64,000 nucleotides of DNA, taken from contig JBNMLP010000015.1 of assembly GCA_050874905.1 (NCBI GenBank), positions 1 through 64,000 on the forward strand, given 5' to 3'. Every line of letters begins with the position of its first letter. Position 1 is the stretch's first letter. The translations under genes and the position numbers were made by a program. This document shows, piece after piece, positions 31,908-41,520 of the stretch. The notes beneath the pieces were generated by a model. That model was not told the origin of the DNA. It saw only the letters and a list, made by a program, of their open reading frames with translations, and searched no databases. This stretch comes from NC2004 sp050874905 (GTDB lineage Bacteria; Bacillota; Clostridia; Lachnospirales; Lachnospiraceae).

Positions 31908-32513
31908 ATGGAAACGATCGCAAGAGAAGATGCTCTCGCACTGCTGAAAAAATACAACAAAGACCCATTCCACATCCAGCACGCATTGACGGTAGAAGCC
32001 GTGATGAAATGGTATGCAAAGGAACTGGGCTATGAAGAAGATCAGGAATACTGGGGCATTGTCGGTATGCTGCACGATATTGATTTTGAGTTATATCCGG
32101 ACGAACATTGCCTGAAAGCACCGGAATTATTACGGGAAGCCGGAGTGGGCGAGGACGTGATCCACGCAGTCTGTTCGCATGGATATGGAATTACAGTGGG
32201 CTGTGGAAAAACGATTGAGGTAGAACCGATCCATGAGATGGAAAAGGTACTATTTGCAGCTGATGAGCTGACGGGACTGATCTGGGCAGCTGCTTTAATG
32301 CGCCCTTCTAAGAGTACCAAGGATATGGAACTGAAATCTCTGAAAAAGAAATATAAAGCGAAAGGATTTGCCGCAGGCTGTTCCAGAGAGGTGATTGCCC
32401 GTGGCGCAGAGCAGCTTGGCTGGGAGCTGCCAAAGCTTTTGGAGCTTACTCTTCAGGCGATGGCAGATTCGGAGGATACCATCATGCGTGAAATGCAGGA
32501 AGTATCAGAGTAA
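31908..32513 (+). CDS. HD-domain hydrolase-like protein
   Basis: 201 residues, AGGAGG upstream at about 31891. The HD motif is present: HIQHALTVEAVMKWYAKELG (first His), GMLHDIDFELYPDEH (His-Asp), and a later AADELTGL (Asp). HD proteins are metal-dependent phosphohydrolases. This COG2316-like group of ~200 residues is common in Clostridia and lacks a known substrate. Stands between a DUF4143 ATPase and a c-di-GMP-type gene with its own ribosome-binding site. Confidence 0.87.
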   Translation: METIAREDALALLKKYNKDPFHIQHALTVEAVMKWYAKELGYEEDQEYWGIVGMLHDIDFELYPDEHCLKAPELLREAGVGEDVIHAVCSHGYGITVGCGKTIEVEPIHEMEKVLFAADELTGLIWAAALMRPSKSTKDMELKSLKKKYKAKGFAAGCSREVIARGAEQLGWELPKLLELTLQAMADSEDTIMREMQEVSE

Positions 32514-32588
32514 GAGCAAGCTATAGATTGCTATGGATTTTGGGGATAGATTTGTGTAAAATAGAGGGAAGAAAAGTAGGAGATTGGT

Positions 32589-34262
32589 ATGAAACGCATG
32601 GATCATTTATTGGATTTTTTTAAACTGCTGTATCAGAATGCAGAAAAAATTGAGGAATGTGAGGCAAATGTTGCCGCTGCCGTTGCGCTGGTGGCAGATC
32701 AGCTTCAGATTGGAAAAGTAGAAGTACAGATCACGGCACCGGAGTCAAAGCTTCGTCCGCAGGGAGATTATCACACTGCTACGATCTATGAGGAAGAAAA
32801 GGATATCGGAACACAACAGTATCCACTTGTTTTTCATATTCCGGATGGTGCGGTGGTGACGATCACCTTAACACCAAAGCACGAGACTGCATTTTCGGAA
32901 GAGGAAAAGCAGGTGTTATACGTGCTGTTTCGTGCTGTTTTTATGCAGTACAGCCGGGTGATCATGAAAGGGCTTTTAGCGCGCGTGATCGATACGGATC
33001 TGGATACCGGAGCTGCGACGATGGATCGATTGATGCGGCAGGCAGGAAAGCTGATGCAGATGCGCTGTATCGAAGATTATGCGATTGTATTTTTTAATAT
33101 ACATAATTTCAAATATGTCAATAAAGTTCTTTCCTATGCAGAGGGAGATGTGGTATTAAGAAAATACACCGCCTATGTGCAGAGTATGCTTGAGGACGAG
33201 GAACTGCTGGCGCGTCCGGGTGGAGATAACTTTGTGGCACTTTTAAAAGAGGAGAAGCTGCACACTTTTCTGGAGAAATTAAAACGGGTGCGGATCTGCT
33301 ACAAAGGGCCGCAGGTAGAAAAGGAATTCATTTTCGGTGTGACGGCTGGCTACAGCAATCTTCACGATCTGCCGGAGGTGCGTGATGTGATGGCACGATG
33401 CAGTGTTGCATATGCAGTGGCAAGAAAAATAGGAACCGGACAGATTGTTGCCTATACGCCTGAGATCAAACAGGAGATGATGGAAAAACAAAGTGTATTG
33501 TCTGACTTTGTGAGTGCGCTGGAAAAACGGGAATTTGTCGTATATTATCAGCCAAAGGTGAATATCCAGGGACAGACTATTTATGGAGCAGAGGCATTGG
33601 TAAGATGGATCCGGAATGGGAAGCTTGTTCCGCCGATCCAGTTTATTCCACTGTTAGAGCAGGAAGGAAGCATTGTAGCACTGGATTATTATGTGTTGGA
33701 AGAGGTATGCCGCTGGCTTAGAAAACGGATGGATGAGGGGCAAAAACCTCTTTGCATTTCCGTCAATTTTTCCAGAAAGCATTTGCAGGAAGAAAATCTG
33801 GTAGAACATATCGTAGCAGTCATTGACCGGTATCAGATCGATCACCGCTATATTGAGATTGAGCTGACGGAAAGCGAGGAATACCAGAATTTTGAAATGA
33901 TGACAAAGTTGGTCGGTGAGCTGAAAGCCAATGGGATCGGTACTTCCATGGATGATTTTGGAACAGGATTTTCCTCCCTTAACATGATCAAAAATGTAGA
34001 TTTAAAAGTGATCAAGATTGACAAATCCTTTATTCCACTGGAGACAGAGTATCCGGGAAAGGAAAAGGATCTGATCATGTTCCGGCATATCGTGAGTCTG
34101 GTGCGGGAACTGGATAAAAAAACGATTGCCGAAGGCGTGGAGACGGAAAAACAGCTGGATTATTTAAGAGAAGTCGGATGTGACATTGTGCAGGGCTATG
34201 TCTTTGACCGTCCGCTTCCGCAGGAGCAATTTGAAGAACGACTGGCATGTGGATATGAATAG
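32589..34262 (+). CDS. EAL phosphodiesterase with degenerate GGDEF domain
   Basis: 557 residues, no membrane helix. Residues ~25-130 form a GAF-like N-terminus. The GGDEF domain (~150-290) has GGDNF in place of GGDEF, so it is probably catalytically dead. The EAL domain (~305-545) looks active: AEALVRW, SVNFS, EIELTES, MDDFGTGFSSL, KIDKSF, EGVET and QGYVFDRP retain the metal and catalytic residues. The protein should hydrolyse c-di-GMP in the cytoplasm, perhaps controlled by GTP at the GGDEF remnant, as in related enzymes. A terminator follows at 34270. Confidence 0.9.
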   Translation: MKRMDHLLDFFKLLYQNAEKIEECEANVAAAVALVADQLQIGKVEVQITAPESKLRPQGDYHTATIYEEEKDIGTQQYPLVFHIPDGAVVTITLTPKHETAFSEEEKQVLYVLFRAVFMQYSRVIMKGLLARVIDTDLDTGAATMDRLMRQAGKLMQMRCIEDYAIVFFNIHNFKYVNKVLSYAEGDVVLRKYTAYVQSMLEDEELLARPGGDNFVALLKEEKLHTFLEKLKRVRICYKGPQVEKEFIFGVTAGYSNLHDLPEVRDVMARCSVAYAVARKIGTGQIVAYTPEIKQEMMEKQSVLSDFVSALEKREFVVYYQPKVNIQGQTIYGAEALVRWIRNGKLVPPIQFIPLLEQEGSIVALDYYVLEEVCRWLRKRMDEGQKPLCISVNFSRKHLQEENLVEHIVAVIDRYQIDHRYIEIELTESEEYQNFEMMTKLVGELKANGIGTSMDDFGTGFSSLNMIKNVDLKVIKIDKSFIPLETEYPGKEKDLIMFRHIVSLVRELDKKTIAEGVETEKQLDYLREVGCDIVQGYVFDRPLPQEQFEERLACGYE

Positions 34263-34269
34263 GAATAAG

Positions 34270-34293
34270 AGGCTGTTGCAAAACAGCCTTTTT
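34270..34293 (+). terminator. Terminator after EAL gene
   Basis: AGGCTGTT and AACAGCCT arms around a short loop, T-run. Confidence 0.85.
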
Positions 34294-34323
34294 CTATGAA
34301 AATTATCATAAGGAGAAAAGAAA

Positions 34324-34803
34324 ATGGAAGTTCGAGCATATGAGGAAAAAGATCTTAGCGCAATGAGAAAGATCTGGAATGAAGTAGTGGAAGAGGGCAT
34401 TTCCTTTCCACAGGAAGAGTTATTAGATCAGGAAACAGCGAAAGCATTTTTTGCTTCCCAAAGCTATTGCGGTGTTGCGGTAGAGGACGGACAGGTGGTA
34501 GGTCTTTACATTCTCCATCCAAACAATATCGGACGATGTGGGCATATCTGCAATGCAAGCTATGCTGTAAATTCTGCCTGCCGTGGAAAACATATCGGAG
34601 AAAAACTCGTGAAAGACTGCCTGAAAATGGCAAAGGAACTGGGATTTTTGGTTTTACAGTTTAATGCAGTAGTGGAGAGTAATGTACATGCCAGACATTT
34701 ATATGAGCGGTTGGGCTTTGTACAGTTAGGAACGATTCCGGGTGGCTTTCGCATGAAAAACGGGACATATGAAAACATATGTCCCTACTATCATGAGTTG
34801 TAG
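34324..34803 (+). CDS. GNAT-family N-acetyltransferase
   Basis: 159 residues, AAGGAG upstream. The acetyl-CoA loop region is YAVNSACRGKHIGEKLVKDCL (residues ~80-100; RGKHIGEKL takes the place of Q/RxxGxG/A). The C-terminus has FNAVVESNVHARHLYERLGF (~117-136), which is characteristic of the family. Substrate unknown. Intact, unlike the two decayed GNAT genes near the left end. Confidence 0.88.
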   Translation: MEVRAYEEKDLSAMRKIWNEVVEEGISFPQEELLDQETAKAFFASQSYCGVAVEDGQVVGLYILHPNNIGRCGHICNASYAVNSACRGKHIGEKLVKDCLKMAKELGFLVLQFNAVVESNVHARHLYERLGFVQLGTIPGGFRMKNGTYENICPYYHEL

Positions 34804-34831
34804 TGAAAGAGCTGTGCATGATAAAACCTGA

Positions 34832-36169
34832 TCAGGTGCAGTAACGGAACGTTTTGTCTGTTAAGATACGGGCAAAGATAAGTCCGAATGGCAGAGCGAG
34901 GATAATAAGCAGGGAGGAAGCAAGCCAGGAGGCTGCTACCATAAGATGCATGACGCCTAAGTTATAGAAAGCTTTGTATAAATAAAGTCCGGGAACCATG
35001 ATAACGATAGAAGGAACGGTAATGGCGATCCTTGGATAGCCTGCCAGTCCCTTTAAGGTAGAAGCAAGCAGTCCGGCTAAGCAGGCACCAAGAAACGCAG
35101 CGGCAGCAGGTGGGAATGAGCACAGATCGATCAATTCCAGACGCAGCGTGTTAGAGATGGCACCGATCAGGCCGGCAGCGGCAGCAAGCCGGATCGGACT
35201 GTTAAACATCATGGAGAATCCGAACACTCCACAGAATCCGGCTAATAACCGTAACAGGATGCGCTGCCAGATGGCGAGATTAAGCGGTAAAAATGCGAGA
35301 GGCTTTAATCCGAGCAGCATCGCCAGGATCCATGCGGTCATGGTTGCCACCGTGATAATGAGCAGAGAATAAATAAGCCGTTCAATGCCGGAGCGCATAT
35401 CAAGCTTGGCAAGATCAATGCCGCTTGTAATAAATGGAAATCCCGGAATGATAAATAACATAGAACAAATGTATCCGGCTTCATGCTGCACGTTGATCGA
35501 GAATAGTGCCTGAAGCAGTTTCAGTAATACCGTGTAACTGAAACAGGCAGCAGAAACAGAACACATAATGCATAAAAACAGGGTAAAATGGTGCTTGCCG
35601 AGTTTGCATCGGATATAATTACCAATGCCTGCGCCAATAAAAGCACAGAATATTTCTACGATGCCTCCGCCTAACAGAAAGGTAAAAGCCCCACACGCCA
35701 GTGCAGCAGATGCAGCAAGGGAAAGAGGGGAATAGAGGTTGTGGATCCGTTCCAGTTCGTCCAGAGTAGAATGAATCTCTTCACAGCTTTTCTTAAGCTC
35801 CTCTTTTTCAAAGTGAAAAACAAATTTTTCCAGTCGATTAAGCTGGGAGGTGTTGACTCCGGTATTGGTCAGACATAAGGACTGGCTGAAACTGCTGTCG
35901 CCGTCAAAACAGGTATAGTTAATAGACATCAATCCAATGTCTACCGTGCTGGTGATGTTCATCAGGTCGGAAAGCTCATTCATAGAGCTTCGTACCCGCC
36001 ATGCTCCGGTGCCACAGGAAAGCATCATAATGCCGACACGACCGATCACGGATGCTTTTGCGGACAGGGATGCTTCTGTGATCGGGCAGGGATTTTTTTG
36101 ATCGGCATATTCATGCCAATGGATATCCATATGATTTTTTTTGATGGATAATGTATTGTTGGAATCCAT
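34832..36169 (-). CDS. ThrE-like threonine/serine exporter (fused two-domain)
   Basis: 445 residues. N-terminal soluble part (~25-145) with the ThrE motif ISTVDIGLMSINY (modified) and a long helix, then ten hydrophobic segments. These fall in the DUF1212 half (LAASAALACGAFTFLLGGG ...) and the DUF3815 half (LRLLAGFCGVFGFSMMFNSP ... IMVPGLYLYKAFY). ThrE family transporters export Thr/Ser in Gram-positive bacteria; in Clostridia substrates are largely untested. Followed on the same strand (upstream gene) by an unknown protein gene with a 15-nt gap, so they form an operon. Confidence 0.85.
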   Translation of the reverse strand: MDSNNTLSIKKNHMDIHWHEYADQKNPCPITEASLSAKASVIGRVGIMMLSCGTGAWRVRSSMNELSDLMNITSTVDIGLMSINYTCFDGDSSFSQSLCLTNTGVNTSQLNRLEKFVFHFEKEELKKSCEEIHSTLDELERIHNLYSPLSLAASAALACGAFTFLLGGGIVEIFCAFIGAGIGNYIRCKLGKHHFTLFLCIMCSVSAACFSYTVLLKLLQALFSINVQHEAGYICSMLFIIPGFPFITSGIDLAKLDMRSGIERLIYSLLIITVATMTAWILAMLLGLKPLAFLPLNLAIWQRILLRLLAGFCGVFGFSMMFNSPIRLAAAAGLIGAISNTLRLELIDLCSFPPAAAAFLGACLAGLLASTLKGLAGYPRIAITVPSIVIMVPGLYLYKAFYNLGVMHLMVAASWLASSLLIILALPFGLIFARILTDKTFRYCT

Positions 36170-36184
36170 TTTTCTCGCTCCTTT

Positions 36185-36982
36185 TTACAGATCTAAACTA
36201 TTATTTCCTGCCATTTTAATCATTTCTTCCCGGCATGCCAATACCAGTCCGTCCATCACACTTAAATGGTGCAGCATATTGGCTTCAAACTGATGAATAG
36301 GAAGAAGAATTCCTAATTCGTCGAAAGATTTTCCCGAACGGGTTCCGGTTTCCTGACCATAATATACAATCGCAGTAAATGCTTCTTTTTGAATTTCATG
36401 AAACGTATTCCAGATAATGTCATAGGCCTGGGCTTCTGTCAGTCCTAATTTTTTTGTGTCGGGAAGTGCATATAAGATAAGTACACCACGTTCCCTGTTT
36501 TCTGGTTTTTCGCAGATTTCCATGCCGGATGTATAATACCGGATCAGATCATAGCCGTCTGCCAGATAGAGTTTGGAACGCGGAGCAGTGTGATGCGCTT
36601 GAAAGACTTCGTGAAATTTTTTATATTCATGCTTGGAGACAAGGTCCTTTTTGTCCTCTAACAGATTTCCATCCGGATCTGTAAGAAGAACAGGATTTTC
36701 TCCACTCTTTCCGTGAAAACGCTTTGGAATGAGATAGGCTTCTTTTAACAGATCAAACATGCTGCGGTTGCATATTTCCAATAAAAAAGCACTTAAATCT
36801 CCATTTTTGTAGGCAGTAAGAAGTACCTGTGCAAAATGACGGGGATCTGGATCAACAGAACGCTCATCGTCATTTAAGTGATTGTAAAAGGTGTCGAGCA
36901 GTTTTTCGCAGTATTCATCCGAGGAAAGGATTCTGGAAAACATATTCTCCACTTCTTCTTCTCTTGGTAAAACGAGTGACAT
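36185..36982 (-). CDS. Conserved protein of unknown function
   Basis: About 265 residues from ATG 36982 (GGAG lies ~9 nt upstream on this strand; a further upstream ATG at 37009 lacks a site). Soluble, no signal or membrane helix. It contains LYLADGYDLIRYYTSGMEICEKPENRERG (residues ~140-168; two cysteine-poor strands), RGVLILYALPDTKKLGLTEAQAYDIIWNTF and QFEANMLHHLSVMDGLVL. I recognise no family. First gene of an operon with the ThrE-like exporter, divergent from a LysR gene, so it may be controlled by that regulator. Confidence 0.7.
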   Translation of the reverse strand: MSLVLPREEEVENMFSRILSSDEYCEKLLDTFYNHLNDDERSVDPDPRHFAQVLLTAYKNGDLSAFLLEICNRSMFDLLKEAYLIPKRFHGKSGENPVLLTDPDGNLLEDKKDLVSKHEYKKFHEVFQAHHTAPRSKLYLADGYDLIRYYTSGMEICEKPENRERGVLILYALPDTKKLGLTEAQAYDIIWNTFHEIQKEAFTAIVYYGQETGTRSGKSFDELGILLPIHQFEANMLHHLSVMDGLVLACREEMIKMAGNNSLDL

Positions 36983-37083
36983 AAAACCATCTCCTAACAT
37001 CGATGTCACAATATTCCTACATCTTATTGTCTTTTGATTCTGTTGTGATTATAATTTGATATCAGAGATAAGTAAAAGATGTA

Positions 37084-37106
37084 ATTGATATAACTGATAT
37101 ATCAAT
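37084..37106. promoter_or_regulatory. Dyad in front of LysR gene
   Basis: Perfect arms ATTGATAT (37084-37091) and ATATCAAT (37099-37106) separated by 7 bp, 20 bp before the start of the LysR gene and in the divergent region with the ThrE operon. A plausible LysR-type binding site, also containing T-N11-A patterns. Confidence 0.55.
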
Positions 37107-37125
37107 ATGATATGGGAGGAATACC

Positions 37126-38019
37126 ATGAACGTTAATTACGAATATTATAAGATTTTTTATTATGTGGCAAAATATCAGAATTTTACTAAAGCGGCGCGT
37201 GCACTGAATAACAGTCAGCCTAATGTTACGCGTGCGATGAACAACCTGGAACAGGAGATTAATTGTACACTGTTTGTCCGGACAAATCGAGGGGTATTTT
37301 TGACACCGGAGGGAGAAAAGTTGTACCAAAGGGTTGCAGTTGCTATGACGCAGCTTCAATTAGCAGAAGAGGAAATGGAGGAGCGTGCCAGTTTAGAATA
37401 TGGAAGTATTTCCATTGGAGTTAGTGAGATTGCATTAAACATTTTTTTGCTTGAGAAGCTGAAGAAATTTCACATGACATATCCCGGGGTACGGTTGAAG
37501 ATAAGAAATTATTTGACCCCACAGGCGTTGCGAGCAGTCAGAGAAGGGGAGATCGACTTTGCGATCGTGACCTCTCCGGTTATTGTGGAAACACCGTTAA
37601 AGCAGATTGCAGTAAAGGAATTTCAGGAAATACTGGTGGGAGGCAGTTCCTTTTCGGCATTGGCAGAACAGAAGCTGTCATTTGCAGATATGAGTGATCG
37701 ACCGATGATCTGTCTGGGAAAAAATACGGCTACGTATCATTTTTATGAGGAGTTATTTTTGCACTGGGGGATTTCAATAAAACCGGAAATTGAAGCAGCT
37801 ACGGCAGATCAGGTGCTGGCACTGGCAAAGAATGAACTGGGACTGGCGTTTTTGCCGGAGGAAATGGCGCAGGAAGCGATACATCAGGGGCAATTGATTT
37901 CCGTGCCGATAAAGGAAACCATACCGAAGCGGAGCGTCTGTATGGTTTATGATGAAAAACGACCTACGGGTGCTGCTGCACAGAAGTTAAAAAGAATGCT
38001 GGTGCGTGATCTATCATAG
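37126..38019 (+). CDS. LysR-family transcriptional regulator
   Basis: 297 residues, GGGAGGA upstream. N-terminal HTH (FYYVAKYQNFTKAARALNNSQPNVTRAMNNLEQEI, residues ~11-45). C-terminal periplasmic-binding-like effector domain from ~90 (ISIGVSEIALNIFLLEKLKKF, REGEIDFAIVTSPV, ATADQVLALAKNELGLAFLPEEMA). Divergent from the unknown/ThrE operon and upstream of metE in the same direction, with ~100 bp between. Either could be its target; divergent placement favours the transport operon. Confidence 0.9.
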   Translation: MNVNYEYYKIFYYVAKYQNFTKAARALNNSQPNVTRAMNNLEQEINCTLFVRTNRGVFLTPEGEKLYQRVAVAMTQLQLAEEEMEERASLEYGSISIGVSEIALNIFLLEKLKKFHMTYPGVRLKIRNYLTPQALRAVREGEIDFAIVTSPVIVETPLKQIAVKEFQEILVGGSSFSALAEQKLSFADMSDRPMICLGKNTATYHFYEELFLHWGISIKPEIEAATADQVLALAKNELGLAFLPEEMAQEAIHQGQLISVPIKETIPKRSVCMVYDEKRPTGAAAQKLKRMLVRDLS

Positions 38020-38053
38020 CTTCAAACTATGGCTAACCACTCTTTTTCCGTAT

Positions 38054-38082
38054 TTTTCAATAAACCCTGTCACTATTATAAT
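38054..38082 (+). promoter_or_regulatory. metE promoter
   Basis: -35 TTTTCA (38054-38059), 17-bp spacer, -10 TATAAT (38077-38082). The leader of about 35 nt is too short to contain an S-box or T-box, so metE here is not riboswitch controlled. Confidence 0.6.
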
Positions 38083-38123
38083 GAGGAAAACATAAATTCA
38101 CATTATAAATGGAGGGTATTAGG

Positions 38124-40391
38124 ATGCAGACAGCAGTGATTGGTTTCCCAAGAATTGGATCTTTAAGAGAGTTAAAATTTGCTTCGGAGCGCTATTTTAG
38201 AAAAGAGAGCAGCGAAGAAGAACTTTTAAAGACCGCGAAAGAGTTAAGAAAAGTACATTGGACAACGCAGAAGCAGGCAGGAATTGATTATATTTCCAGT
38301 AATGATTTTTCTTTTTATGATCTGACACTGGATACGGCAGTGCTGTTAGACATTGTTCCGGCACGTTATAAAAATCTGGAGCTTTCCAAACTTGATACCT
38401 ATTTTGCGATGGCAAGAGGACATCAGGATGCGGGACGTGACGTGAAGGCACTTGCCATGAAAAAATGGTTTAATACAAATTATCACTATATTGTTCCGGA
38501 AATCGAAGATGATACCGTGATCACACTCTGCCCGGACAAGCTGCTTCAAGAATATGAGGAAGCAAAGGCACTGGGCATCACGACCAAACCGGTTGTGATC
38601 GGCGCATATACGATGTTGAAGCTGTGCCGTTATACCGGAGAAAAAAAGGCAGCGGATTATGTAGAGGCAGTGACAAAGGCATATCAGGAGCTGCTAGGTT
38701 TATGTGCAGAGCATCAGATCGACTGGATCCAGTTTGACGAGCCGGCACTGGTCAAGGATATGGATAAGGAAGATATTGCTTTCTTCCATCAGATCTATGA
38801 TGCGCTCCTCCCGGCAAAAAAGCAGTGCCATGTGTTATTACAGACCTATTTTGGAGACATCAGAGATGTTTATGAAGACGTATGTGCAATGCCATTTGAT
38901 GGAATCGGACTGGATTTTATCGAGGGGAAACAGACCAGACAATTAGTGGAAGAAAAGGGATTTCCAAAGGATAAGCTGTTATTTGCCGGACTGGTAAACG
39001 GAAAAAATATCTGGAAGAATCATTATGAGCGCACATTGCAGGAGCTGCATGCGTTAGAGGATAAACAGATCAAAGCGGTTCTTTCTACCTCCTGCTCCCT
39101 GCTTCATGTGCCATATACGCTGCGACATGAGGAGAAGCTTGCAAAAGAAGCAGTTTGTTACTTCGCCTTTGCAGAAGAGAAGCTTTTAGAATTACAGCAG
39201 CTACGTACTCTTGCAGAATGTGAAGATGCTGAGAAAGAGGCGGCTTACCAGGCAAATCAGGAATTGTTTGCAAAGAAAAGAGATTGCGAAAATCAGGAAG
39301 TGACCAAGCGGCTTTCACAGGTAACGGAAAAAGATTATGTGAGACTTCCAGAGCGTAAGGTGCGCCAGAAATTACAAAAAGAGGAGCTTGCTCTTCCAGA
39401 ATTTCCTACGACTACGATCGGTTCTTTCCCACAGACAAAAGATGTAAAATCCAATCGTGCCGCATACCGGAAAGGACATATTACCGAGCAGGAGTATGTG
39501 GACTTCAATAAGAAAAAGATTGCAGAATGTGTGGCATGGCAGGAAGAGATCGGACTGGATGTTTTAGTACACGGGGAATATGAAAGAAATGATATGGTGG
39601 AATATTTCGGAGAATCACTCGGAGGTTTTTTATTCACTGAAAAAGCCTGGGTGCAGTCATACGGAACCCGCTGCGTAAAGCCACCGATCATCTGGGGAGA
39701 CGTATACCGCAAGAATCCGATCACAGTAGAGTGGTCTGCTTACGCGCAGTCTCTGACAAAGAAACCGATGAAAGGAATGTTGACCGGTCCGGTTACGATC
39801 TTAAATTGGTCGTTCCCAAGAGAAGATATTTCCATCAAAGAATCCATCTCGCAGATCGCACTTGCCATCCGCGACGAAGTACTTGATCTGGAAGCAAATG
39901 GAATTCGTGTCATTCAGATTGATGAAGCTGCATTAAGAGAGAAACTTCCACTACGCAAATCCGATTGGAACAAGGAATATCTTGACTTTGCAATCCCGGC
40001 ATTCCGTCTGACACACAGTGGAGTAAAACCGGATACACAGATCCATACCCATATGTGTTACAGCGAATTTACCGACATTATCCCGGCGATCGATGCGATG
40101 GACGCAGATGTCATTACCTTTGAGGCATCCCGTTCCGATCTCCAGATACTGGATTCTTTAAGAGAACATCACTTTGAAACAGAAGTAGGACCAGGTGTGT
40201 ATGATATCCATTCTCCGCGTGTACCATCCGTGGAAGAGATCGTGTCAGCATTAAAGCAGATGCTTACGAAGATAGAACGGGATAAATTATGGGTAAACCC
40301 GGACTGTGGATTGAAAACAAGAGGGGTACCGGAAACCGAAGCAAGTCTTAAAAACATGGTAGAAGCAGCCCGTCAGATCCGCCAGTTATAA
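38124..40391 (+). CDS. metE: Cobalamin-independent methionine synthase
   Basis: Transfers methyl from 5-methyltetrahydropteroyl-tri-glutamate to homocysteine, giving methionine. 755 residues from ATG 38124 (GGAGGG site; an in-frame ATG 15 nt earlier overlaps it). Full length for the family. N-terminal barrel begins QTAVIGFPRIGSLRELK. The C-terminal barrel has FPTTTIGSFPQTKDVKSNRA and the zinc ligands in IHTHMCYSEF (His and Cys ~643-645), the Glu in ADVITFEASRSD and the Cys of VNPDCGLKTR (~730). Flanked by two LysR genes; the downstream one (40589) is a candidate activator. Confidence 0.97.
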   Translation: MQTAVIGFPRIGSLRELKFASERYFRKESSEEELLKTAKELRKVHWTTQKQAGIDYISSNDFSFYDLTLDTAVLLDIVPARYKNLELSKLDTYFAMARGHQDAGRDVKALAMKKWFNTNYHYIVPEIEDDTVITLCPDKLLQEYEEAKALGITTKPVVIGAYTMLKLCRYTGEKKAADYVEAVTKAYQELLGLCAEHQIDWIQFDEPALVKDMDKEDIAFFHQIYDALLPAKKQCHVLLQTYFGDIRDVYEDVCAMPFDGIGLDFIEGKQTRQLVEEKGFPKDKLLFAGLVNGKNIWKNHYERTLQELHALEDKQIKAVLSTSCSLLHVPYTLRHEEKLAKEAVCYFAFAEEKLLELQQLRTLAECEDAEKEAAYQANQELFAKKRDCENQEVTKRLSQVTEKDYVRLPERKVRQKLQKEELALPEFPTTTIGSFPQTKDVKSNRAAYRKGHITEQEYVDFNKKKIAECVAWQEEIGLDVLVHGEYERNDMVEYFGESLGGFLFTEKAWVQSYGTRCVKPPIIWGDVYRKNPITVEWSAYAQSLTKKPMKGMLTGPVTILNWSFPREDISIKESISQIALAIRDEVLDLEANGIRVIQIDEAALREKLPLRKSDWNKEYLDFAIPAFRLTHSGVKPDTQIHTHMCYSEFTDIIPAIDAMDADVITFEASRSDLQILDSLREHHFETEVGPGVYDIHSPRVPSVEEIVSALKQMLTKIERDKLWVNPDCGLKTRGVPETEASLKNMVEAARQIRQL

Positions 40392-40506
40392 CTAGGAACA
40401 GTGCAATCAAAGCGAAAGCGTGCCTGAAAAATACCTGATCCCACAAAAGGGGACACATCGGCATGAACCTGCTGGACATTCGGTACTCGATGAAGGTAGA
40501 ATAGAG
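40392..40506. other. metE 3' region
   Basis: About 115 bp between the metE stop and the terminator. It contains a 13-codon ORF at 40464 (MNLLDIRYSMKVE) after an AAAAGGGGA stretch and slightly more G+C than the flanks. I see no known RNA or gene here. Confidence 0.4.
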
Positions 40507-40536
40507 CTTCCCACATTTTGATGTGGGAAGTTTTTT
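40507..40536 (+). terminator. Terminator after metE
   Basis: CTTCCCACAT and ATGTGGGAAG arms with TTTG loop, then six Ts. Confidence 0.92.
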
Positions 40537-40588
40537 CATTTTGTGCTATTCTTTAGAGAGAGGTAAGAGAAAAGAGGGCAGATGAAAT

Positions 40589-41497
40589 ATGACATTACAG
40601 CAGTTGAAATATGTGATCACAGTGGCTGAGACTGGTACGATTACAGAAGCAGCCAATCAATTATATATCTCCCAGCCAAGCCTTACAAATGCGATCCATG
40701 AACTGGAAAAGGAAATGAAGATCGTGATCTTCAATCGAACCAACAAAGGGATCAGTCTTTCCAAAGAAGGCGATGTATTTTTAGGCTATGCCAGACAGGT
40801 CATGGAACAGGCGGCAATTTTGGAAGATAAATACAAAGGCGGCGGAGGAAAGAAGCAGTTTTGCGTTTCTACACAGCACTATTCTTTTGCTGTAAATGCC
40901 TTCGTGGATCTGATCAAAAAATATGGACAGGATGAATATGATTTCAGCTTACGGGAGACACAGACCTATGAGATCATAGAAGATGTGGCGAAAATGAAGA
41001 GTGAGATTGGAATCCTGTTTTTAAATGATTTTAATGAAAAGGTGTTGCAGAAAATGTTAGTTTCACAGGATCTTTTGTTTCACCCGCTTTTTGTGGCAAA
41101 ACCACATGTGTTTTTAAGCAGGAAGCATCCGCTTGCCGGACAGGAGGTCATCACCAATGAACAGCTGGAGGAATATCCATATTTGTCATTTGAGCAGGGT
41201 GAACACAATTCCTTTTATTTTTCGGAGGAGATATTTTCAACATCTGAACGGAAGAAAAATATCCGTGTCCGTGACCGTGCGACATTGTTTAATCTGTTGA
41301 TCGGATTAAATGGATATACGGTGTGCAGTGGTGTGATCGATAAAAAATTAAACGGAAAAGACATCATTGCGGTGCCGCTTGCGGATGAAGGAGACATGCG
41401 GATTGGATATATCACCCACAAAAAGGGACGGATCAGTCCGCTTGGTGAAACATATTTAGAGGCATTGCATCATTATCTGGAACAGGTAAAGGAATAG
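40589..41497 (+). CDS. LysR-family transcriptional regulator
   Basis: 302 residues. HTH at ~2-60 (LQQLKYVITVAETGTITEAANQLYISQPSLTNAIHELEKE). Effector domain from ~92 (QFCVSTQHYSFAVNAFVDL), unusual in having a long polar insert YLSFEQGEHNSFYFSEE. Resembles the CysB/CysL subfamily of Clostridia that act on sulfur and methionine genes. Proximity to metE supports this but is not proof. The next gene (secreted CAP protein) starts 23 nt downstream, so read-through is possible. Confidence 0.9.
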   Translation: MTLQQLKYVITVAETGTITEAANQLYISQPSLTNAIHELEKEMKIVIFNRTNKGISLSKEGDVFLGYARQVMEQAAILEDKYKGGGGKKQFCVSTQHYSFAVNAFVDLIKKYGQDEYDFSLRETQTYEIIEDVAKMKSEIGILFLNDFNEKVLQKMLVSQDLLFHPLFVAKPHVFLSRKHPLAGQEVITNEQLEEYPYLSFEQGEHNSFYFSEEIFSTSERKKNIRVRDRATLFNLLIGLNGYTVCSGVIDKKLNGKDIIAVPLADEGDMRIGYITHKKGRISPLGETYLEALHHYLEQVKE

Positions 41498-41520
41498 AGA
41501 ACAGGAAGGAAGCGTGTGTT

